From NCBI GenBank assembly GCA_004154925.1, contig QJNS01000079.1, positions 232,156-296,155 on the forward strand: a stretch of 64,000 nt of DNA. The letters are read 5' to 3'. The position numbers were made by a program, and so were the translations under genes. Below are positions 53,049 to 63,463 of the stretch, piece by piece; position 1 is the stretch's first letter; each line of letters begins with the position of its first letter. This DNA comes from Monosporascus cannonballus. Its lineage: Eukaryota; Ascomycota; Sordariomycetes; Xylariales. The notes under the pieces were generated by a model. The model was not told the origin of the DNA, searched no databases, and saw only the letters and a list, made by a program, of their open reading frames with translations.

Positions 53049-53164
53049 CGTTACCTCAGTTAGCTCAAGCCTTTTTGGCTCGTTTTCTCAATTTTTTCAA
53101 AGTCACTTAAGTACCGCCCCATAACGCTGAATATTAACTAATCAAATCCCAAATCCCCGTAACG
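53049..53164 (-). repeat. 116-bp repeat with CGTTAC termini, copy 2 (inverted)
   Basis: Inverse of 39,287-39,402, same length, starting CGTTACCTCAG and ending CCCCGTAACG. Similarity continues about 11 bases beyond its right end (AGCCAACGAAA against AATTAACGAAA on the other copy), the differences being RIP-type. It is less mutated than copy 1. Confidence 0.75.
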
Positions 53165-53269
53165 AGCCAACGAAACCTAAATTATAATTACGTAAAAACG
53201 GCTTCGTTTAATATATTTGCTTTTTTTTAAAAGAAATCCGTAATAACTTAATAATAAAACTTTTTTTTA

Positions 53270-53273
<4 letters not shown>

Positions 53274-53300
<27 letters not shown>
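53274..53300. repeat. (AT)n microsatellite
   Basis: Thirteen or so uninterrupted AT units, the longest simple repeat in the window. Confidence 0.9.
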
Positions 53301-54169
53301 CTGTTATTTTTATTATAACTTATTATTAATATTATTTTAATCTTAATTAGAACTTATTTACCATTTTTAAACTTTAACGCGTATAATAGCTACAGCCCGA
53401 ATCTCTTATATTATTATTTTTTTAAAATATAATAAATCCGAATTTTTCTAGTTTTACCGGGCCACGTCTTTGAAACACATTATACGTACGCGTACTTTCT
53501 ATTTCTGGTATTAGTATAAAAAAATGAACATAATATTTGAAATTTTCCTTCGAAATTAAATTTTTTACGATAATTTAAGCGGAATTACCAGTTCGACTGT
53601 TCGGATTAACCGATTAATTAACGTATTAAAAAAAACCGAATATATAAACAGCTATTAATATACGAAAATTAACAGAAATTTTTAATTCCCGCTAATTTGG
53701 ATTTCGTTATATATAAATACCGTAATATATTATACGGAAAGCTTCTAACTTTTGTAAAAAAGCCTGGATTTCGCCACTTATCGGAAAGATTATTACTTAA
53801 AATTAACATAATCCATATTATTTTGGATAAAGATTAATATTCTATAAAAACGTTTACTTTTAATTAATTTAAACTTTTAAATTAAATAATTATATATTTA
53901 AAAAAATGGTAATTGTATAATACAAAATAGAAAATAAAACCGTTTCGTAATAATAATAATTTAAATACTTTTTTTATAATTTTATAATCTTAATTATTAT
54001 GGTTAAAATAATTTTCAAAATTAACAATAATTACCTACTTTATATAATAAGCAAATTCTTATTTTTTTCGAGTTTATTACGAAATAGTATCGATATATTA
54101 AAATGTTCAGTATTTACGAAAATTATTATATATTAAATAAAGATATAATTCGATTAATAAAAGAAATTA
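53301..54169. repeat. AT-rich RIP-mutated DNA, element not identified
   Basis: CpG-retaining AT-rich sequence. A plus-strand stretch near 53,560-53,680 reads GITSSTVRINRLINVLKK, which looks like a helix-turn-helix of a transposase, but this is not enough to name a family. Confidence 0.4.
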
Positions 54170-54665
54170 AAATAACCATATTAATTACTTTATAATAATT
54201 TAATTTTAATTAAGATAAATTGCGTTTTATACCTAGGTATAACAGGACGATATTATATTTTAATACGTTAATTTTGATATTTAAAATTGTATTCGTAATA
54301 TAATATTTTGATACGGTACCGTTATACGGAATATTATTATTGTTTTTGCCCGTTATTATAACCGTAAATTTAAAAAAAGGTTAAAGCAGTTCATATTCCG
54401 GCCTAATTAATATTATAAAATAAAATGGTTTTATAAAACGTTATAATAATACCTGGTATTACTTAATATCTTTTGTTAAATATATATTTAATATTATTCG
54501 AATTTTATTTTTGGTTTTTATTAATATGCTTTATAAACGTAATAAGCAAAAATTCCCCGGTTTTCCTAAATTAAAATATATACTATATAATAAATGCCGT
54601 TCGATTTCGTTAAATACAGTTAACGAAAACGAAAGCATTATCGACAGTACTTATGGCATTTATCG
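54170..54665 (+). repeat. Right copy of the 0.5-kb direct repeat
   Basis: Partner of 38,742-39,228. Ends in GTTAACGAAAACGAAAGCAT, which corresponds to the arm of the palindrome at 39,181. This copy keeps more G and C than the left one. Confidence 0.72.
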
Positions 54666-54881
54666 AAAACTTTTTTAAAAAATATATAGATTTAAAGAAA
54701 AATAATTTTAATAATTTTCGGAATATTTTTATCTTATCCATAAAAATTATAAAATAATTAGTTATATTCGGAAAATATAGGCCAATTAAACCGAAATAAC
54801 CGATTCATATAATAGGAAACGGTAATTCTTTTTTGTTTTTACCTTATTTTATATATAAATAAATTTTTTTACTTACAGTTA

Positions 54882-55800
54882 TACGACCTAAATAACAATT
54901 AAGTCGGTTATTAAAAAAAGGCTTAAATAATTAAGGATTTTCCAAAACTTATTTAAATAACGAAAAAGATATTAAGTTTTCCGAAAACCAAATTATATAC
55001 CGTATCGACTTATTTTTTCCGTAAAATACGGCCTTACTCGTTAAACATAATACTTAATATAAGGCGAATAAATCGACGGCGTAAGGTTTTCGTAAGGTTA
55101 TCGGCCGTCCATATAACGTTAATATATAGGTTAATTATATTTATATCGGCAAAAAACCGGTAAAAATATCCAATAAAAATAAACGCTTTATTTTAAAAAA
55201 TTAAATATTCGAAAATTTGGAATATTTACTTTAAATTTTCAAATATATTACCTGTATTTGGCTAATTAGGAAAATAATATATTTCGAAACTTATTACAAG
55301 CAATTTTAAATTTTATATATTATTATTTTGGCTTATAAGATTATGTTATTATCCTATTAACTTAAAAAAAATAAAAAGTTATAATATATATTAATTTGGA
55401 TTTTAAGTTTTTTTTTTAGTATAATAATTTTTATTTCGTATTAATTAGGATTATTGTTATATTGGAAAATAAAGATTTTAATTTCGCATTAAATTATATA
55501 AGTTAAAATATTAAAAATTTCGTAATTAATATATATTGCCAAAATGAATAATAATAATTTCTGCAAATTTGTATAAAAACGTACCAAACGGAACGAAAAA
55601 AATCACAATTTGTTATCAGGCCTTATTTTGGAAGTTTTATTATTTTTATGGATATTATTTTTAAAAGAGTTTAACTAATACATTAAACCCCTAACAAATA
55701 TTTCTTGATCAAAAGCTATAGCTATGGCTACGACTGCTGCGCCGCAGGCGCAGCCACAACGTCCAAAATGGGGTCCTGATCACGATGAGGCAAAGAAGAC
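54882..55800 (+). repeat. Right copy of the 0.9-kb inverted repeat, unmutated at its end
   Basis: Partner of 29,575-30,487 in inverted orientation. Up to about 55,715 it is AT-rich like its partner; the last 85 bases or so have normal composition while the partner's equivalent is RIP-mutated. The stretch 55,732-55,748 holds the near-palindrome CTGCGCC GCA GGCGCAG. Confidence 0.8.
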
Positions 55801-55867
55801 AACGAATTCAGATCACCGTTCCACCACTATTGTCAAGAAGTGGGGGCCAGGGTGGCAGGGTCTGTAA
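55724..55867 (+). CDS. Small open frame at the RIP boundary, possible first exon
   Basis: 47 codons from ATG at 55,724, starting MATTAAPQAQPQRPKWG and ending KKWGPGWQGL, with WGP occurring twice. I do not recognise it. The final codons overlap a good fungal donor site, GT|AAGC at 55,865, and an acceptor follows after a branch-like TTAACTAATTG at ...TTTCACAG near 55,934. Splicing there would extend the protein by YLSYSAGISGVT and a stop, to about 60 residues. The first 25 codons lie in the 0.9-kb repeat, so it could be the surviving edge of a mobile-element gene rather than a host gene. Whether it is expressed cannot be told from sequence. Confidence 0.35.
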   Translation: MATTAAPQAQPQRPKWGPDHDEAKKTTNSDHRSTTIVKKWGPGWQGL

Positions 55868-56247
55868 GCTTACCTAGTACTAGGTGGTGGTTAGCAAAGT
55901 GGTTTGATAATTAACTAATTGTAAATTTCACAGATACCTATCTTATAGCGCTGGAATAAGCGGTGTAACTTAGGTACGTCCGTAATCTACTGATGCTACA
56001 GATATTTGTGCAGGTACTGGAGTGACCACCGCTTAATGAGGTATGCACATATCAGAGCACGTCTTGGATAAGAGCTTATCATCCAGCTGCGCTGTGCAGA
56101 TCGCGGGGCAGCGATAACAAAAAAACATTTGACCCCACCACGATATTCCGCCCAAGGTTCGTCCCATTCGATCCTCTGGCGTTCAGCCTTACTTTCTATA
56201 TCCCCTGTGACGCGATACCCGTTCGTCTTTGCTACTTGGATATCATA
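55868..56247 (+). promoter_or_regulatory. Upstream region of the RRB1 gene
   Basis: Normal base composition, no open frame of note. It must hold the promoter and 5' leader of RRB1. I see no clear TATA box near the start. Confidence 0.4.
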
Positions 56248-57753
56248 ATGTCGAAGCGTACGGCAGATCTAAATGAGGGCGATGGCCCCCTCAAGGGAGG
56301 CGGCCGACCCGACCCCATGGACGTGGACGATAACGAAATGGGAGACTTCGAGGACGAATTCGAGGATGAGTTCGAGAGCGAAGATGAAATTATAGAGGCC
56401 GGTGTGGATGGGAGGCCAGATGCGGAAAGAGAGGCCGAAGATAAGGCAATGGCTGATGCGATGGACGTCGAGGACGCCAACGGGACATTCATAGTAGGCC
56501 GCAACAAGCTCGAGGCGGGTCAACATCTTGCCCCAGACCTGGGGACGTACGAAATGCTTCACAACTTGAGTACGCCATGGCCATGTCTGTCCTTCGATAT
56601 CATTCGCGATGGACTGGGAGACAACCGAGAGAAGGCTTACCCCGCTACCATGTACACGGTCGCCGGTACACAGGCCGAGGCGAAGCGGGAGAAAGAGAAT
56701 CAGATCATGATCATGAAGTTCAGTGGCCTGAGTAAGATGCCGAAAGAGGACGACGATTCCGAAGACGAATCCGAAGACGACGATGACGAAGACGCCGACC
56801 CCATTCTCGAGCACAAGTCGATTCCCTTAACATCAACGACAAACCGGATACGAGCTCACCAGACTCCCTCGCAAGATCCATCAAAACCTCCCCAGACGAT
56901 AACGGCAACCATGACAGAGTCCTCGCATATCTTCATTCACGATATTACGCCTCACCTCGCCTCCTTCGATAACCCAGGCACCATCATAACACCACAGCAG
57001 AACAAGCCGCTCTCCACCATCAGGGCGCACAAGTCAGAAGGTTACGCACTGGATTGGTCACCACTAGTACCCGAAGGAAAGCTCTTAACCGGAGACAACG
57101 ATGGCCTGATATATGTCACGTCGCGCAATTCTGGTGGCGGCTGGGTGACGGACACGAGGGCATTCCAAGGCCACACCAGCAGCGTAGAGGAGATCCAGTG
57201 GAGTCCGAGCGAGACATCCGTCTTCGCTTCGGCATCAAGCGACGGCACCGTGCGCGTGTGGGACGTGCGCAGTAAGAGCCGGAAGCCCGCCATCACGGTG
57301 CAGGTCAGCTCCGTCGACGTCAACGTCATGTCGTGGTCGCGACTTACGACGCATCTGCTGGCGACGGGTGCCGACGACGGCGTCTGGGGCGTCTGGGACC
57401 TGCGGCAGTGGAAGGGCGGTTCCCAGAAGCCGACGCCCATCGCGAGTTTCGGCTACCACCGCGAACAGATCACCAGCATCGAGTGGCACCCGACCGACGA
57501 CAGCATGGTGGCCGTCGCGGCTGGCGACCACAAGGTCACGCTGTGGGACCTGTCGGTCGAGCTCGACGACGAGGAGAGTAAGGACACTGCCGGCGTCAAG
57601 GATATGCCGCCCCAGCTCCTGTTCGAGCACATCTCGGAGCACGCCAAGGAGGTGCACTGGCATCCGCAGATCCCGGGTACGCTGGTCGCTACGGGTCAAG
57701 AGTTCAGCGTGTTCAGGCCCATACCCGTCGTCTATGGCATCCATGGGAAGTAG
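56248..57753 (+). CDS. RRB1: Ribosome assembly WD40 protein Rrb1 (GRWD1 homologue)
   Basis: A 501-residue protein in one exon. Rrb1/GRWD1 is a nucleolar chaperone that binds newly made ribosomal protein L3 and is needed early in 60S subunit assembly. The start MSKRTADLNE is followed by GGGRPDPMDVDD, typical of fungal Rrb1. Acidic stretches lie at residues 25-50 and 167-184, fitting a histone- or ribosomal-protein chaperone. Residues about 78-150 (FIVGRNKLE... PWPCLSFDIIRD) form the N-terminal domain shared with CAF-1 subunit C and RBBP4-type proteins. WD repeats follow at about 256-292, 302-341 (GHTSSVEEIQW to VRVWDV), 350-386 (VWDL), 397-435 (VTLWDL) and 455-490. ATG at 56,248 has A at -3; an in-frame TTG at 56,236 is not a likely start. 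Length and order match the family. It is the gene nearest to the RIP-mutated DNA, only 0.5 kb away, yet shows no RIP damage. Confidence 0.95.
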   Translation: MSKRTADLNEGDGPLKGGGRPDPMDVDDNEMGDFEDEFEDEFESEDEIIEAGVDGRPDAEREAEDKAMADAMDVEDANGTFIVGRNKLEAGQHLAPDLGTYEMLHNLSTPWPCLSFDIIRDGLGDNREKAYPATMYTVAGTQAEAKREKENQIMIMKFSGLSKMPKEDDDSEDESEDDDDEDADPILEHKSIPLTSTTNRIRAHQTPSQDPSKPPQTITATMTESSHIFIHDITPHLASFDNPGTIITPQQNKPLSTIRAHKSEGYALDWSPLVPEGKLLTGDNDGLIYVTSRNSGGGWVTDTRAFQGHTSSVEEIQWSPSETSVFASASSDGTVRVWDVRSKSRKPAITVQVSSVDVNVMSWSRLTTHLLATGADDGVWGVWDLRQWKGGSQKPTPIASFGYHREQITSIEWHPTDDSMVAVAAGDHKVTLWDLSVELDDEESKDTAGVKDMPPQLLFEHISEHAKEVHWHPQIPGTLVATGQEFSVFRPIPVVYGIHGK

Positions 57754-58144
57754 GATGGTATGATAATAAAATAAAAATTGGTCATGTTCATTCAATTGTT
57801 CAACCAACCTGTTTGCCCAGTAACTCCTGCAGTAGACGATTGGAACGATTCTGCCTCTGTTTACCAAGTTTCCAATTGACAATTGTATCTTGACGTGTCA
57901 ATGCTCACACAATTGCAACTTCAATGTCAAACAAAAACTGTAGCTGCCCACCAAGTTCTCCGCGTCCAGGAAAGGGCTCGGCAAGGCAGCATTAGTATCA
58001 CTCAACCCCTATCCCAGGTCGAATCACTCGGACAGGGGTGAACATAGAACGCCATCAGACGTCGAATACTACATCATTCCTACCATCCCGAGCTATCCCC
58101 CTTAACACCTGTCAAGCATCAATCTCCTTTGGCTGAGTTACCTC
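57754..58144. terminator. Convergent 3' region of RRB1 and the amidoligase gene
   Basis: 391 bases between two stop codons of convergent genes. ATAATAAAATAAA at 57,763-57,775 is a plausible polyadenylation signal for RRB1. No open frame of interest. Confidence 0.5.
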
Positions 58145-59542
58145 TCACTTCCTACCACTCTTGCCCCTCGTCTTCCCTTTAGCGAAATCCATGCCCTCGA
58201 TGCCCTTCAACTCCCCGAGCCCCGTGCTCTGCGCTCCCGCGCACAGCACCCACCACAGATCTTCCATGGTGGCGTCCGCCTGCGCTAGCGGGTCAAGCCC
58301 ATGGCCCGCGTTCACCGCGCCCGCCACGAAGCATAGTCCCACCTCGATCCAGGCGCATGCTTCATCCGTTGTGCGCGAGCCGGGGGGCTGTCCGGGAAGT
58401 CAGTCCACGTTAATTTTGCTGACGTTTTAGAGCATCAGGGGGTATTCAGAGTGGTGATATTTTTAAAGATGTTTGGGCTGGGGGGTAGTGAAACGGAGGG
58501 CTGGAGAAAGTGGGACAAGGAGACAGCATAGGAGGCAGAGAAAAGGAGGATATTCACCTGCCGGTACTCAAGCGTCCCGGACCCAGTGTCCGGCAGCAGG
58601 CCCGAGAAATCCCACTTGTAGACCCCGTGCACGAAGTCGGACGCGTAGCCGTGCGCGCGCCCGTACGCGCTAGACGCTGGGAAGAGGCACATGGCGCGGA
58701 TGAGCGGCTCCACTCCCCCTATTCCGCCGTCGGCATATCCGTCCCCGACCCCATAACCAACAACTCCAGTAGCTCCTCCTTCGATACCGGCACACCGGTC
58801 CAGCAGCGCGAAGCACTCCGTCAGCCCGCCCCCAACCCCCCGCATTGCCACGCTGGCCCGATTGCTCTGGCACCAGTACGTCCCACTGCTGCCGCTGCGG
58901 GACCCGGGCAGCAGCGCGTCGAGCGCCGGCTCGAAGTACAGTGCGGCCTTGGCGACGGCGGCCAGGGCGGCGGGCGGCAGGGTTGGGTCCGTCGACACGT
59001 GCACATGCGTGCTCGTGTGCGGCGATGCCGTCAGCACGAAGTGCTTCTTGAGCACCGTGAATATGGTCCGCAGCTGGCCAACCCAGTGCTCCGCGGGCGA
59101 GGGGCTGAGGATCGGGGATACCAGCTCCATGCCCCCTGTTTGGTGGTTGGGTGGATGCGAGTTAGAAACCGAGATCTTGGTGCTGCGGGTACAGATATAG
59201 GGGCCGGGATGTGGGTTTGGAAGTAAAGGAAGGAGTGATTGTTGTGAGGTGGCTTCGCATTTATGCGTGTATGTGTCGTGGAAGCGCAGAACAGGAAAGC
59301 TTACAAAGACCCTTATCAACCTCTCTCGGCACCGTGACCTCCTGGACGAGAGACCACTCGCGGTAGTTCTCAGCCGTCTTCTCGTTGCCGGCGTTGATGT
59401 GGTTGGCGATACCGGCCTTGGCCAGACGCGTGCTCAGCTCCGTCGCCAGTGACGCCCACGTCTTGTGTTTCTTTGCCCGGCTGCCAAGCAGCAGTTCGAG
59501 CTCCACGCCGAAGCGGAAGGTCACTTGGTTTGCTGTGGACAT
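58145..59542 (-). CDS. Amidoligase-family protein (predicted carboxylate-amine ligase)
   Basis: Three exons by hand: 59,542-59,305, 59,135-58,558 and 58,387-58,145, giving 352 residues. The donors are GTAAGC and GTGAAT, the acceptors CAAACAG and CCGGACAG, with branch-like CTAAC and CTGAC; introns are 169 and 170 bp. The first junction falls inside a Trp codon and restores LWGMELVSPIL, a hallmark of the family. Other family marks are FGVELELLLG (residues 11-20), STHVHVS (121-127), a YFEPALDALLPGSR segment (146-159), YKWDFSGLL (252-260) and TLEYRQPPGS (267-276) followed by an amphipathic helix. These match the fungal amidoligase_2 group, predicted by comparative genomics to join carboxylates to amines at the cost of ATP. 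The substrate is unknown. The tail (residues 340-352) is basic (KGKTRGKSGRK). An alternative ATG two codons upstream (59,548) has a weaker context. No partner genes of known amidoligase systems lie nearby. Confidence 0.82.
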
Positions 59543-59753
59543 GGCCATATGGGGTGCTGGTCGACCGCAAAAGGAAGGGATGGACGAGGAGGTATATTGA
59601 GAAGGGAATAACACAGAGCGCTAGACTAGCCCGTATGATAAGTATTATCGAAGGAGAACGTTCAATGAAACAGGCAAGTGCCTTTGCATCCGATGTCGAT
59701 ATCTGTCTCACGGCCTGTCTGTCTTCTCCTTTCCTCACCGTCCCTTTCCCGTT

Positions 59754-59761
59754 CTTATATA
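59754..59761 (-). promoter_or_regulatory. Candidate TATA box of the amidoligase gene
   Basis: TATATAAG on the minus strand, about 210 bases before the start codon, followed by a purine-rich leader. Position and sequence fit a core promoter; not proven. Confidence 0.4.
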
Positions 59762-59769
59762 CTTCTCCC

Positions 59770-62700
59770 TGAACCCCATTCGGCCGAAGCTTGATATATT
59801 CTCCTCTAGACAGTCACTAGTACACGCCATCCATTACGGACGAGACAGCTACACCGCCTATACTGAAACACAAGATGGACTCCTGAATCTCGCGAGAAGC
59901 GGAGATCAGTGACCGTCTCCGCCGCCTCGGTGAGGAGTCTCAGCGCTTGGGCGTGCACCGTCATTGGAGTCCCACACTTTCTTCCTCTTTCTTGCCACCC
60001 CTCGTTCCTTGTCCTGCGTCAAGACGTTAGACACCGCCTGATATGATACGACATCATATACCCTTTGATACGACGTACCCATGTCTGAGCTAGCCCAGAG
60101 ACGGCAGTCCTAGCCCCCAACTACGCAAGCATGGTCGTCAAGAGCCAGGCCCTCCCGAGTCTCCTGGATAGGGGGAAAGAGGCAACTAAGGGTGCGGCAG
60201 CGAGCGGGACTGAAACGGCCCACTCACATCATGTCAGTGGTTTAGGATAGACCTGGCGCCGTGGTGTATCGATGGCAGACACAATAGGTAATCTGTTGGC
60301 TCGAAGCGCTCCCGTCGCGATGGTCTGTACTTGGAATTAACTCATTGTTTGTGCCGGGTCGTTTGAGAATGGACCTAACGTTATATTGCACTACAAGCCA
60401 CTTATCTATGCCATCAAGCGCGCGGAAGACGGACAGCTGATGTCAAGACGAATCGATCTGACTGGGGATCGCTGCTCCCCGGTGTGAACTGTATTACAAA
60501 ACATGATTCAGTCGGAGGGATATCCGGACACAGACCTGGAATATCACAAGATCTGCTGATGTGGACGGAGATACCCGAATAATTAGGCGAGATAATAGTT
60601 GAGAGTTTGAAACAGACGGTGTCGACGCATCCAGGTAGAGAGAGGCGCCGTGATAAGCAATAGCCTACCGACATGACCGGATGCAATTAATCGCTCTTCC
60701 TTTTCTCTCTCAGCCACCTCAACCTAGGCCACACCGAGCCTCGCTCTCCAACACATATATCCGGCTCTGTTAAGGTGTAGACCGCCTTTGGCCGTATTCC
60801 TAATCCGGACGAGGTGATTCCTTATCAGGCACCCCGGCCTTGTTCCTCATTGGCCGTCTTACCGTCCAGCGTACAGAGAGTGGACGTCGGGCCACATACA
60901 GTGCGGCGTTGGAGAACCCTCTCCCACCCGCGCCTCGCCTGACGGTTTAAGCGAACCAGTTGTAGACATGGGTGCCGAGCGACTACTAAGCGCCGAGCCT
61001 TCCAAGGGCTACCTTCCTAACGTCAGAGCCTCACGAGGGTTGTAACTTCGTACCGGAGACCCTACGTTAGTGTCGCACGCCGAGCCTGCAGTTCCCCGAT
61101 GCCCGCCGCCCCTGCGGCCCGGCCAGATCACTTGATTTGAGGCATATGCGTTTCGGCAACAGGGTCGATCGTGCGCGACCTATCAGCGCGGAAGAGGTTT
61201 GGCCTTTGAGTCGTCCTACTTGGGCTGCGACGGCCGGCATGTGCCGACCGGGTCCTTGGCACGGCGACGGGTCTGTCGGCCATTCTAACGTCACACCATG
61301 CATGTTATCACGCCAGGCACCCGCTTGATCGTCTTTTCTTCCGGTTCCGATGCTACCATCCCAAGCTTGGGCTTGATAACTTACGGGGATGGGATACGCT
61401 TAATATCCAAAAGCACGCTTGAAACCCACTTGCAGAGCGATAGGTGATGCCCTCATATCATGTTATCAAGGGCAAAGGTCGGCCTGGAAATCGCATCGCT
61501 CTTCTTCCGAGGTCAACTTCCTCCTTCACGCCCTTATTAATGAATGCGGGGCTCTCGCCTCCCCCTTCACGCCCGAAGCTTCAGCAGTGAGAAAAAGGGG
61601 CCTGCAGAGGCGTCTCCGACACCCCAAGGTCTAAGACAATCTAACCATTCACACCTGCCTCGCTCTAATCGAGAAAGGTAAAAAGGAAAGCTGATTCGAA
61701 GTGTCACGTGTAAGCGAGACACATTGAGAATGGAGCCCGATGCAGGGGTCCACCCACAACCTTGAGATTGGGATATGCGAAGGACGGGGCACATCAGTTA
61801 CTCACAGCTGAGATGGAGTATACCCAACCAAGTGCTTCAAGGCCTACTCCCAAGGTCTAGGCTGGATCGCTCGCTTTCGCGTGATCTACGACAGGTGCGA
61901 ATTGCGAAGCCCTTCTTTCGCAGCAAAACCCGTCCCGGTAAAATTGAGGTAATTCAATCAGCTTCAGCCCTCTTTGCATCGAGATACGTGCTGAATATGT
62001 GCTCTTGTGCGGGGGGTATTCATCCAGCTCGACGGCGGATGTCACCTACTCGCATCAGCGACTCCCGCAACAGGTGGTTGCTAAGGAGAACACGCGATTT
62101 GTTCTGTGGGAGGAGGGTGGAGGGATGACAGTGGCGTAAAGGTCCGACCCCCTTAGTGCCAACTCTAGGTTATGTGATGAACTAGCCTTAGGTGCCAAAT
62201 GGCCTCTGAACTTTGCTCCGTGATAGTTAAGCAGCTTGGACTCCATACCTTGTCCAACGAAAGTGTCATTTGCTTTACGAAGCCGGACAACTGCAGCATC
62301 CTTTCATCATACAACAAACCCGATCAACTCAAGTAAGAATCCCTCATTCAATCTACACTAGCATCGAAGTAGTCAGTAGAGCGTGAGACTCTTAAGAAGG
62401 TCTGGCCTCAAAGCCTTAGGCGAGAGGGGCATTTCCGGCCAAGAACACAGTAGCTGTAGAAGCGAGGAGGCAGCACACCTAGGGCGATCACCCGGGGTGC
62501 GAGCAGTGAGTCCCAAGTGGTATACATTTTCACTTCAGGTCTACCGTTGACAGTCTCCCAAGCCTTGGCCTGGCGGACATCGATTGAGAAGAATCAATCA
62601 ATCAAGTCTGGGCGCTTCCAGTATCAAACCGGTATTAGAATGGAACGACGTCACTGCACGGTCGGGAGGGAAGTAGTAGATACTATCCCTACGTCCGTAA

Positions 62701-63463
62701 GTGGTGATTCAAATGTTGACACTGGAGGCAGCTGGGTAATAGATACTGGATTTATTTATTTCGACAATTACCGCCTAAAATATTCCGCGTTCCATTTTAT
62801 TAAGTGATCCGAACGAGGTTAATAATCTCCATCGCCAGATCACCCTCCATTGTGTGGCTCTACCTCAGTCGTTCGCCCACCGCCGCTCTAAGACGACCAA
62901 GGGGGTGAAGTTCTAAGTCGTTTGACCCCAACCATAGTGTAGTTTCCCATATCCTCAGCGAGAGTCCCGCGGGGAACTCAGAAACAATGTTCCCGTGACG
63001 AGGACAACTTATTTGCATCGTTCCAGCCCCAACAAAGGGACGACGCGCGGGCTGAGCTTTCGACCGAAGGGGCTGTATAGTACATGGGGTCAGGGAGCCC
63101 GGGGGGTATCGCATGTTCATGGCACATGAAATGTTGGGGAGTATGTTGCAAGCCCGTGCCACCGTTTTGCGGAAGTCCGTTCCGTAAGAGCTAAAAAATG
63201 TTGGCGAGGATGGTGAGACATCAGGGTAGTTGGAGAGATGTTAAGATCATATTTTTTGCATGCAATGCCACATAAAATGTTGGCACTCCTCCTCATACCG
63301 TTATGGGTGCTGGCTGGAGCAATTTTGAGGTCTGACATGGCCATGCTCTTACGGGAGCGACACCGGCGGAGAAATGGTTCGCTTTCCTCAATAAGTGATC
63401 TGTATTATGTGATTCCCGCGATGCGAATCCACCCCAATGCCTATCGCGACATCTTCCGCAGCA
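59770..63463. other. 3.7 kb of normal-composition DNA without a recognised gene
   Basis: G and C are near half and there is no RIP signature. Open frames of up to 117 codons exist on both strands, but none shows a recognisable motif, and overlapping frames are of similar length, as in noncoding DNA. I saw no tRNA fold, LTR or terminal inverted repeat. The word AAATGTTGG occurs three times at 63,127-63,285. A multi-exon or lineage-specific gene cannot be excluded. Confidence 0.5.

Noticed and set aside
56236..56247. RRB1 start at TTG 56,236
   Set aside because: Eukaryotic nuclear genes start at ATG; the ATG at 56,248 has a good context and gives the usual MSKR N terminus.
56269..57882. Long minus-strand and other-frame open frames across RRB1
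   Set aside because: They are by-products of the GC-rich coding sequence on the plus strand and show no domain.
58435..59226. Plus-strand open frames across the amidoligase gene
   Set aside because: They overlap conserved minus-strand exons and are low-complexity Arg/Ala/Pro-rich shadows.
59770..63463. tRNA or rRNA genes in the right compartment
   Set aside because: I looked for the conserved T-loop GGTTCRANYCC pattern with a matching acceptor stem and found none that folds.
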